From CALMJB01 sp963977945 (GTDB lineage: Bacteria > Actinomycetota > Actinomycetes > Nanopelagicales > Nanopelagicaceae), in assembly GCA_963977945.1 (NCBI GenBank), contig CAXBQO010000071.1, positions 1 to 5,745 of the forward strand: DNA of 5,745 nucleotides, given 5' to 3'. This document shows, one piece after another, positions 1 through 4,797 of this stretch. The notes beneath the pieces were generated by a model. The model did no database searches. It was not told where the DNA came from and saw nothing but the letters and a program-made list of their open reading frames with translations. The stretch's first letter is position 1. Each line of letters starts with the position of its first letter. A program made the translations under genes and the position numbers.

Positions 1-272
1 ATTGTGTTGGTTGGGCAAAGAGAGGATCTAGCGGGGTGATTGGTACTAATAAGAGTGATGCAACTGATATAGTTGAATTAATAATTAGTGAACTCGAATC
101 ACCAAAAAATATTGCAAATCCCGAAAACTGCATCAAACCTACAAAAAAAATTATTACTCAAAACCATTGGCAAAATATGAATAATCGTGAAATCGAATTA
201 GGAATTGAGTTAGGTAAGCCAAGATTAAAAACACCGAATGTTGATAAATTAATTAGTTTGAGTGGCAACTGA
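1..272 (+). CDS. fprA: Ferredoxin/flavodoxin-NADP+ reductase, FprA type (3' part)
   Basis: This is the C-terminal ~89 residues of an FAD-dependent NADPH:ferredoxin reductase of the adrenodoxin-reductase/FprA family, a cytosolic enzyme that moves electrons between NADPH and ferredoxin. The open frame enters from the left edge (first full codon at base 3) and stops with TGA at 270-272. It reads CVGWAKRGSSGVIGTNKSDA, matching the family's conserved GW-x-KRG-x-x-G-x-IGTNK block. That block contacts flavin and nucleotide near the C-terminus, and it is followed by the usual tail with E-x-x-x-G-x-x-x-GKPR-x-K. Family members are about 450 residues, so roughly four fifths lies outside the window. The GTG at 36 lies inside the conserved block and is not a start. 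No terminator follows; the tRNA promoter overlaps its last codons. The family call is secure. The gene symbol is by homology to actinobacterial FprA. Confidence 0.9.
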   Translation, partial: CVGWAKRGSSGVIGTNKSDATDIVELIISELESPKNIANPENCIKPTKKIITQNHWQNMNNREIELGIELGKPRLKTPNVDKLISLSGN

Positions 273-286
273 TTACTTACTAGACT
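258..286 (+). promoter_or_regulatory. Candidate promoter of tRNA-Arg
   Basis: TTGAGT (258-263) and TAGACT (281-286) are separated by exactly 17 bp. They match the TTGACA and TATAAT consensus at four of six positions each. Initiation about 7 nt past the -10 would fall near 292-294, a few bases before the mature tRNA 5' end at 299, which is the usual arrangement for a singly transcribed tRNA. The -35 box lies inside the last codons of the reductase gene. The call rests on motif and position only; read-through from the reductase gene is the alternative. Confidence 0.4.
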
Positions 287-291
287 AGTAA
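277..291. repeat. 15-bp palindrome over the tRNA -10 box
   Basis: TTACTAG-A-CTAGTAA is a perfect inverted repeat with 7-bp arms and a single central base. It lies in the 26-bp gap between the reductase stop codon and the tRNA, and it contains the whole candidate -10 TAGACT. With a 1-base centre it would make only a short, AT-rich hairpin, and no T-tract follows, so it does not look like an intrinsic terminator. A protein-binding site or chance symmetry are both possible. Confidence 0.5.
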
Positions 292-298
292 AGCTTCA

Positions 299-371
299 GC
301 GCCCGTAGCTCAACGGATAGAGCATCTGACTACGGATCAGAAGGTTTGGGGTTCGAATCCCTACGGGCGCG
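299..371 (+). tRNA. tRNA-Arg (anticodon ACG)
   Basis: A complete 73-nt cloverleaf can be folded by hand. The acceptor stem is GCGCCCG/CGGGCGC (299-305 with 364-370). The D stem is GCTC/GAGC with an 8-nt loop containing GG. The anticodon stem is TCTGA/TCAGA with loop CTACGGA and anticodon ACG at 332-334. The variable loop is AGGTT. The T stem is TGGGG/CCCTA (one G-U pair) with loop TTCGAAT. The discriminator is G371. The ACG anticodon is normally deaminated to ICG by TadA and reads CGU, CGC and CGA. The 3' CCA is not encoded (CAG follows), so it must be added by nucleotidyltransferase, as is common in Actinobacteria. The 3' end is 6 bp from the stop of the oppositely oriented permease gene. 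Confidence 0.97.
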
Positions 372-377
372 CAGAAC

Positions 378-1208
378 CTATTTCATAAAAAGATTATTTA
401 GGCGTCGCGTCAAAATAAAAAGTCCAAACGCAATGAATACTAAAAAGAATAAAACATGAACTAGTAAACCCAGGTGAATTTCCCCCACGCAGAGATTTCG
501 AATTAACTCAATTGCGTGCCAAAGCGGTGAAATTTTTACAATTACATTGGCCCAATTAGGCAAAATTTCAATTGGAAACAGCGATCCAGAAAATAGAAAA
601 ATTGGTAAAAGGAATACTTCAATCAAACCTAGTTGTTGATAAGACTTAAAGTAAGATGTGAGAGCCATACCAATTGATGCAAAGGCAAACGCAATTAATG
701 CGGCGGCAGGAATTGCGAGGATTCCCCACCAGCTTGGAATTAGACCTAACGGAGTTACTACCAACATAAAACCAATTGAATAAATGACACCGCGCAAAAC
801 TGCCCACGCAATTTCACCGAGTGCTACATCTAACGGCCCTAAAGATGTAGAGAGCATTGCGTTATAGGTTTTGCTTTCATGCATCTTAAAGTAAACATTC
901 CACGTTGTGTCGAATATTGCCCCGTTCATTGCGCTTGTCGCTAATAATCCGGGCGCGATAAACATGGCATAAGTAACAACACTGCCATTGGCCAAAGACA
1001 CGTTACCAACTAATTTTCCAACGCCGTATCCAAAAGAAAAAAGGTATAGAACTGGTTCTAAGAAACCAGAAACAATGGCAAACCAGGCAGAAGATTTGAA
1101 AGATATCCAACTGCGTTCCAACACTGAAGAAGGTCTGCCAGCATAAATTTGGTCTCCGATTTTGCCAATTCTTGCATCAGCCAAAGCAACAGCGGCGCTT
1201 ATTATCAT
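378..1208 (-). CDS. ABC-2 type exporter permease, second of a tandem pair
   Basis: This is an integral membrane subunit of an ABC-2 (DrrB/NodJ-like) exporter, 276 residues, the family's normal length. After an N-terminal cytoplasmic segment of about 40 residues come roughly six hydrophobic segments. Family features seen are EPVLYLFSFGYGVGKLV (51-67), an APGLL turn (85-89), a long amphipathic stretch between the first membrane helices, and the conserved LFSG (205-208) ... LP ... SPLWH (227-231) block near the C-terminus. It ends in a basic RRLNN tail. Its ATG (1206-1208) overlaps the upstream permease stop in an ATGA tetranucleotide, so the two should be translationally coupled. It aligns along its whole length with that upstream permease, suggesting duplication followed by specialisation as two halves of a heterodimer. 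The exported substrate cannot be told. No terminator is visible after the stop codon before the tRNA begins on the other strand. Confidence 0.9.
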   Translation of the reverse strand: MIISAAVALADARIGKIGDQIYAGRPSSVLERSWISFKSSAWFAIVSGFLEPVLYLFSFGYGVGKLVGNVSLANGSVVTYAMFIAPGLLATSAMNGAIFDTTWNVYFKMHESKTYNAMLSTSLGPLDVALGEIAWAVLRGVIYSIGFMLVVTPLGLIPSWWGILAIPAAALIAFAFASIGMALTSYFKSYQQLGLIEVFLLPIFLFSGSLFPIEILPNWANVIVKISPLWHAIELIRNLCVGEIHLGLLVHVLFFLVFIAFGLFILTRRLNNLFMK

Positions 1209-2020
1209 TTTGAAAGCCTGCGTTCAAAGTTTTTAAATGTCCAAAGCAAGCCAATTACTAAGAGAATTAATATGTAGAAAATATGGAACAGTAATTTTGA
1301 ACTTGATAATTCATGTCCGTAAGTTAAATAGCGACCTAAATCAGTTCCGTGCCATAGTGGTGATAACCACCCAATAATTTGTAGAGGTTTTGGTAAATTT
1401 TCAAGCGGAAAAAAAGTTCCAGAAAAAAGGAATAACGGCATAATTATTAATCGTCCAACGATCATCAAAAACAAATCATCATTTTCGGTTATTGAAACCA
1501 TTGCAAACATAAAAGCAGCAAAACCTGCGGCACAAAAAAGCGAAGAAAATATCGCCAGCCATGCATGTGGAGTATCGATTGCACCAAATAACTTCATAAT
1601 AAAAAAATAGATAACGACTGTAAAAGTTGTTCTGGCAAGGGCAGAGAAATAGACACCAAGTGATATTTGTTTACTTGTTAACGGTGTTGAATTCATTGCG
1701 TAAAAAGATTTAGTCCACTTAAAACCTTGTAATGTCGGAAAAATTATTTCATCTAATGTATTTTGAATCGCGGCTGAGGCTAATAATGCTGGAGCCAAAA
1801 AAGTTAGATAATTAACGCCATCAATTGTGGAGTTTGAATTTACTAATTTTCCAACTCCCAAGCCTATTGAAATTAAATACAAAAATGGATCTGCAACAGC
1901 GGAAGAGAAAATCAACCAAAACCATTTGAACATATTGCGAATTCGACCCTCGGCTACATATAAAAAGCCGACTTGCGAGACACTACGATTAATTTTTTTT
2001 GAAAGTGTAAGTATTGCCAT
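1205..2020 (-). CDS. ABC-2 type exporter permease, first of a tandem pair
   Basis: This is a 271-residue membrane subunit of the same exporter, again with about six hydrophobic segments after a short basic N-terminus (SKKINR). It carries the paralogous block DPFLYLISIGLGVGKLV (44-60), a FLAPALLA turn, and LFSG (198-201) ... LP ... SPLWH (220-224). These motifs mark the ABC-2 membrane family of DrrB/NodJ proteins. The ATG at 2018-2020 lies 2 bp beyond the ATPase stop codon, and the gene's own stop overlaps the next permease's start (ATGA), so three genes form one tight operon. No good Shine-Dalgarno is seen before the start, consistent with coupling to the preceding gene. Together with its paralogue it probably makes the transmembrane pore driven by the upstream ATPase. 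The substrate is unknown; drug, lipid and glycoconjugate export all occur in this family. Confidence 0.9.
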   Translation of the reverse strand: MAILTLSKKINRSVSQVGFLYVAEGRIRNMFKWFWLIFSSAVADPFLYLISIGLGVGKLVNSNSTIDGVNYLTFLAPALLASAAIQNTLDEIIFPTLQGFKWTKSFYAMNSTPLTSKQISLGVYFSALARTTFTVVIYFFIMKLFGAIDTPHAWLAIFSSLFCAAGFAAFMFAMVSITENDDLFLMIVGRLIIMPLFLFSGTFFPLENLPKPLQIIGWLSPLWHGTDLGRYLTYGHELSSSKLLFHIFYILILLVIGLLWTFKNFERRLSK

Positions 2021-2022
2021 AT

Positions 2023-2943
2023 TTATTCAATCAACGATCTACCGGTTAACCGTAAAAATACATCTTCCAGCGAACTTCTTCTCACTAAAGATGTATTTGC
2101 TTCAATCCCCGCAGCAGTGATTTGCTCAAGTAATTTTTCACCAGATTGGGTGTACAAAAGTATTCGATCAGGTAGAGCTTCTAAGCGCTCACAAAATGTC
2201 TTAAGTTTTTCAACCATTTCTCGGTTTCGTTCTGAGCCAAACCGAACTTCTAACACCTCTTTTGAAGAATATTTTTTAATTAACTCGCTTGGCTTTCCTT
2301 CAGCCATGATTTTGCCTTTATCCATAACGATTAATCGATCGCAAAGTTGTTCGGCTTCATCCATGTAGTGGGTGGTTATAAGAAGTGTTACACCTTGCTC
2401 CTTTAATCTGAATAATCGATCCCACAAAATATGACGTGCTTGCGGGTCGAGTCCTGTAGTTGGCTCATCTAGCATCAAAATATCCGGCTCATTTACTAAC
2501 GCTCTTGCAATCGTTAGGCGTCGCTTCATTCCACCACTTAAAGCAATTACTTTTGTGTGCTGTTTTTCAGTCAATTGCGCAAACTCTAAAAGTTCTAAAA
2601 CTTTTGTTTTTAGGAAACTTCTAGATAATCCAAAATATCTTCCATAAATATAAAGGTTCTCAGCACAAGTTAATTGTTCGTCTAAATTATCTTGCTGCGG
2701 AACGACTCCAAGGTGCGCTCTTATTTGCGGTCCAAATTTTTCAGGATCTTTATCGAGAATTTTTATTTCTCCGCCACTTCGTTGGGAAGTAGCGGCGATA
2801 ATTCTCATAGTTGAGGATTTTCCAGCACCGTTAGGCCCTAGAAACCCAAACGATTCGCCTTTATTGACGGTGAAATCAATACCGTTTACCGCAACAAAAT
2901 CTCCAAATTTCTTTGATAGATTTTTTGCGACAATTAATTCCAC
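2023..2943 (-). CDS. ABC exporter ATP-binding protein, DrrA/NodI/CcmA-like
   Basis: This is the cytoplasmic ATPase that powers the two downstream permeases; 306 residues, a full-length DrrA-type subunit. In order it has a Walker A motif GPNGAGKSS (36-44), the Q-loop VVPQQ (80-84), the signature LSGGM (135-139), Walker B ILMLDE (155-160), the D-loop GLD (164-166) and the switch histidine H192 in TTHYMDEAE. All hydrolysis residues are intact. The C-terminal ~70 residues form the extension typical of drug-exporter ATPases and end in the family tail SLEDVFLRLTGRSL. The start is GTG (2941-2943). It is preferred because translation begins directly with MELIVAKNLSKKFG, the normal N-terminus, and because a -10 element sits 7 nt upstream, which suggests a leaderless mRNA. 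There is no Shine-Dalgarno. It is transcribed divergently from the GNAT/racemase operon. Closest functional labels are daunorubicin-resistance or NodI ATPase, but these do not define the substrate. Confidence 0.95.
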   Translation of the reverse strand: MELIVAKNLSKKFGDFVAVNGIDFTVNKGESFGFLGPNGAGKSSTMRIIAATSQRSGGEIKILDKDPEKFGPQIRAHLGVVPQQDNLDEQLTCAENLYIYGRYFGLSRSFLKTKVLELLEFAQLTEKQHTKVIALSGGMKRRLTIARALVNEPDILMLDEPTTGLDPQARHILWDRLFRLKEQGVTLLITTHYMDEAEQLCDRLIVMDKGKIMAEGKPSELIKKYSSKEVLEVRFGSERNREMVEKLKTFCERLEALPDRILLYTQSGEKLLEQITAAGIEANTSLVRRSSLEDVFLRLTGRSLIE

Positions 2944-2950
2944 TAGACCG

Positions 2951-2956
2951 AGTTTA
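2951..2956 (-). promoter_or_regulatory. -10 element for a leaderless ABC operon transcript
   Basis: On the minus strand TAAACT ends 7 nt before the GTG start of the ATPase. It fits the actinobacterial TANNNT -10 consensus, and the usual 6-7 nt from -10 to transcription start would place +1 at the G of the start codon. No Shine-Dalgarno is present in the 58 bp upstream, supporting leaderless translation. No convincing -35 hexamer is seen at 16-19 bp. An overlapping TAATGT (2956-2961, minus strand) could also serve and would give a leader of about 5 nt. Confidence 0.55.
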
Positions 2957-2958
2957 CA

Positions 2959-2992
2959 TTAGTAATTTAGTTGATAGTTACAAAATTACTAA
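2959..2992. repeat. Perfect 10-bp inverted repeat between divergent operons
   Basis: TTAGTAATTT (2959-2968) and AAATTACTAA (2983-2992) are exact reverse complements separated by 14 bp. The symmetry continues inward with GT/AC after one mismatch. The dyad centre (about 2975) is nearly midway between the two start codons. The right arm overlaps the first three bases of the GNAT -10 box, and the left arm abuts the ABC -10 box. This placement suits an operator for a dimeric regulator acting on both operons. Part of the similarity could come from AT-richness. No regulator gene is in the window. Confidence 0.55.
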
Positions 2993-2995
2993 GAT
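2990..2995 (+). promoter_or_regulatory. -10 element for a leaderless GNAT-racemase operon transcript
   Basis: TAAGAT sits 6 nt before the GTG start at 3002 and matches TANNNT, so transcription would begin at or within a base of the start codon. No Shine-Dalgarno lies upstream of that GTG. A TTGATA at 2971-2976 resembles a -35 box, but the spacing to this -10 is only 13 bp, too short for normal use. Its first bases lie in the right arm of the inverted repeat. Confidence 0.55.
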
Positions 2996-3001
2996 TACGA
3001 T

Positions 3002-3697
3002 GTGACTTCAGAAGTTGAAATCAAAAGCTTAAATTCGCTTGATGAACAATCTCTTGCTAGATATGTATTTGATCAAACTTGGAGTAAAGATGCTGGTACC
3101 GAAATAACTTCCAATTTATTGCAAGCAATGGTTCACAATGGCGCTTATCTCTCTGGCGCGTTTATAAATGGAAAAATAGTGGCAGCCTCATTTGGTTTTG
3201 CGGCAATTTATCCAGAATTACATCTTCATTCACATATGACCGCGGTTCTACCCGGAAATCAAGATAATGAAATTGGCTATAAATTGAAAATGCATCAAAA
3301 AAATTGGGCAAAAGAAAATGGTTTTTCAAGTGTGACTTGGACATTTGATCCGCTAGTGGCAAGAAATGCTAATTTCAATATCAATAAATTGAAGGCAGAG
3401 GTAGTTGATTATTATCCAAATTTTTACGGAAGTATGGAAGATGAATTAAATGCTGGTGATGATTCAGATCGACTTTTTGTGAAGCTAGAAACTAATGACA
3501 AATTAGCGGAAAAAATTAAGGAAGATAACGTAGAGCTAATCGCTATCCCTAAAGATATAGTGGCTATTAGAAAAAATAATCTTAATGAGGCTCGTGAAGT
3601 GCGGCAGAATGTAAGAATAAGATTTCAAGATTTATTAAATACCGGGTATAAAGTCATCGGATTCACAAACAATAGTGAGTATAAGTTGGCAAAATGA
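3002..3697 (+). CDS. GNAT-superfamily N-acyltransferase, COG3375 type
   Basis: This is a predicted acyl-CoA-dependent N-acyltransferase of 231 residues, the length of COG3375 proteins. Family hallmarks seen are GAF-x-x-G-x-x-V followed by FGF (52-66), H-SHM (76-79), the CoA-binding turn and LK (83-96), W-TFDPL-x-x-RNA (113-123), N-x-x-KL, Y-x-x-x-FYGSM-x-D-x-LN-x-G-x-x-SDRL (137-158), and a C-terminal module with IP-D and TGYKVIGF. In the CoA loop the usual Q/R-x-x-G-x-G reads Q87-D-N-E-I-G92, so the first glycine is glutamate. The GTG start follows a -10 box by 6 nt; the overlapping ATG at 3000 meets a stop at once. Its TGA overlaps the ATG of the racemase gene (ATGA). Relatives beside N-succinylamino acid racemases act as succinyl-CoA:D-amino acid N-succinyltransferases. 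That role is inferred here from context; acetyl transfer to another amine remains possible. Confidence 0.85.
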   Translation: MTSEVEIKSLNSLDEQSLARYVFDQTWSKDAGTEITSNLLQAMVHNGAYLSGAFINGKIVAASFGFAAIYPELHLHSHMTAVLPGNQDNEIGYKLKMHQKNWAKENGFSSVTWTFDPLVARNANFNINKLKAEVVDYYPNFYGSMEDELNAGDDSDRLFVKLETNDKLAEKIKEDNVELIAIPKDIVAIRKNNLNEAREVRQNVRIRFQDLLNTGYKVIGFTNNSEYKLAK

Positions 3698-4797
3698 AAT
3701 TTTCTAAATTCAATTTTCGAATTATTGGTTTACCACTTGTTAGACCATTTCGAACTTCATTTGGAACTCAAACTCATCGCGAAGTTTTGATAATTGAAGT
3801 AGTTACTGAAGAAAATATTTCTGGATGGGCTGAGTGTGTGGCAATGTCAGAGCCACTTTATTCACCTGAATATGTGGCGGGCTGCTTAGATTTAATGAAA
3901 CGATTTCTAATACCTGCGCTAAATTTTGAATCAAGCTCTGAACAAGTTGCAGTCAAGCTAAAACCATTTTTAGGTGGCCAGATGGCAAAAGCCGCTCTTG
4001 AAACTGCGATTTTAGATGCGCAATTAAAGAAATCGAAAATGTCGCTGGCCAAATATTTAGGTGCTAATAAAACTAAAGTTGAATGTGGTGTTTCGGTAGG
4101 AATTGCAGATTCGATTCCAAAATTAATTGATGAAGTATCAGATTATGTTGAGCAAGGTTATCGAAGAATTAAACTGAAAATAGAACCAAATTGGGATTAC
4201 GAACCAGTCAAAGAGGTTCGAAATAAATGGCCAGAAATTCCGATGCAAGTAGATGCTAATCAGGCTTACAGTAGAAATGACGGAAAATTATTAGCCCGGT
4301 TAGATGAATTTAATTTGCTTTTGATCGAACAACCTCTAGATGAACACGACATTTTGGGACATTCACAATTGGCAAAAATAGTTAAGACACCAATCTGCCT
4401 TGATGAATCAATAATTTCGCTGCAATCTGCACAAGATGCAATTGAAATGCAGGCGACTTCAGTAATTAATATCAAACCAGGCCGAGTCGGCGGATACATA
4501 GAGTCGGTAAAAATTCATGATTTATGTTTAAGTAAAAAAATTCCAGTGTGGTGCGGCGGAATGTTAGAAACTGGAATCGGTAGAGCTGCAAATTTAGCTT
4601 TGGCAGCCTTACCCGGATTCACTTTACCTGGTGACACTTCTGCATCATCTCGATACTTTAAAAAAGATATAACCAGCCCATTTGTGATGAATGATGGGTA
4701 TCTAGATGTGCCAAATGGTGTCGGCATCGGAGTTGAACCTGATTTAGATTACTTAGATTCAATCACAATTCATAAGGAGAGCGTTGTCCGAAAATAG
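3694..4797 (+). CDS. N-succinylamino acid racemase / o-succinylbenzoate synthase (enolase superfamily)
   Basis: This cytosolic Mg2+-dependent enzyme has 367 residues, the normal size of the NSAR/OSBS subfamily and longer than the ~320-residue MenC of mycobacteria. The N-terminal capping domain (about 1-125) includes the 20s loop PFRTSFGTQ. The barrel domain holds every catalytic residue: acid/base K160-x-K162, metal ligands D187 (DANQAY), E212 (IEQPL) and D237 (LDES), and the opposite base K261 in INIKPGRVGG. Then come WCGGMLETGIGR and FTLPGDTSAS-x-RY, both typical of this subfamily. R264, three residues after the catalytic lysine, corresponds by position to R266 of the Amycolatopsis enzyme, a residue linked to racemase activity. 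The gene starts inside the stop of the acyltransferase gene, so acylation and racemisation should be coupled. It could instead, or also, be menC for menaquinone synthesis, since family members are often promiscuous; I therefore give no symbol. It ends with TAG at 4795-4797. Confidence 0.93.
   Translation: MKFSKFNFRIIGLPLVRPFRTSFGTQTHREVLIIEVVTEENISGWAECVAMSEPLYSPEYVAGCLDLMKRFLIPALNFESSSEQVAVKLKPFLGGQMAKAALETAILDAQLKKSKMSLAKYLGANKTKVECGVSVGIADSIPKLIDEVSDYVEQGYRRIKLKIEPNWDYEPVKEVRNKWPEIPMQVDANQAYSRNDGKLLARLDEFNLLLIEQPLDEHDILGHSQLAKIVKTPICLDESIISLQSAQDAIEMQATSVINIKPGRVGGYIESVKIHDLCLSKKIPVWCGGMLETGIGRAANLALAALPGFTLPGDTSASSRYFKKDITSPFVMNDGYLDVPNGVGIGVEPDLDYLDSITIHKESVVRK
4774..4780 (+). promoter_or_regulatory. 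Ribosome binding site for the MFS gene
   Basis: AAGGAGA is a strong anti-16S match lying inside the end of the racemase gene. The AGGAG core is 4 nt before TTG 4784, a little close but usable. It is the only clear Shine-Dalgarno in the window and is what decides for the TTG start over the ATG at 4820. Confidence 0.7.

Noticed and set aside
36..272. A 78-residue gene starting at GTG 36
   Set aside because: The open frame continues left to the window edge, and the residues before GTG belong to the conserved reductase block, so it is the tail of a longer gene.
277..291. Intrinsic terminator for the reductase gene
   Set aside because: The palindrome has a 1-base centre, weak AT-rich arms and no following T-tract.
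299..371. tRNA as an integration (att) site for a mobile element
   Set aside because: There is no integrase gene and I saw no repeated copy of the tRNA 3' end in the window; the neighbours look like ordinary chromosomal genes.
1827..2368. Two plus-strand open frames (1827-2120 and 2117-2368)
   Set aside because: Both run antisense to well supported ABC permease and ATPase genes, and their translations are low-complexity with no domain features.
2971..2976. TTGATA as the -35 box for the acyltransferase operon
   Set aside because: The spacing to TAAGAT is only 13 bp, well short of the usual 16-19.
3000..3005. ATG at 3000 as the acyltransferase start
   Set aside because: It is followed immediately by TGA; the GTG at 3002 opens the long conserved frame.
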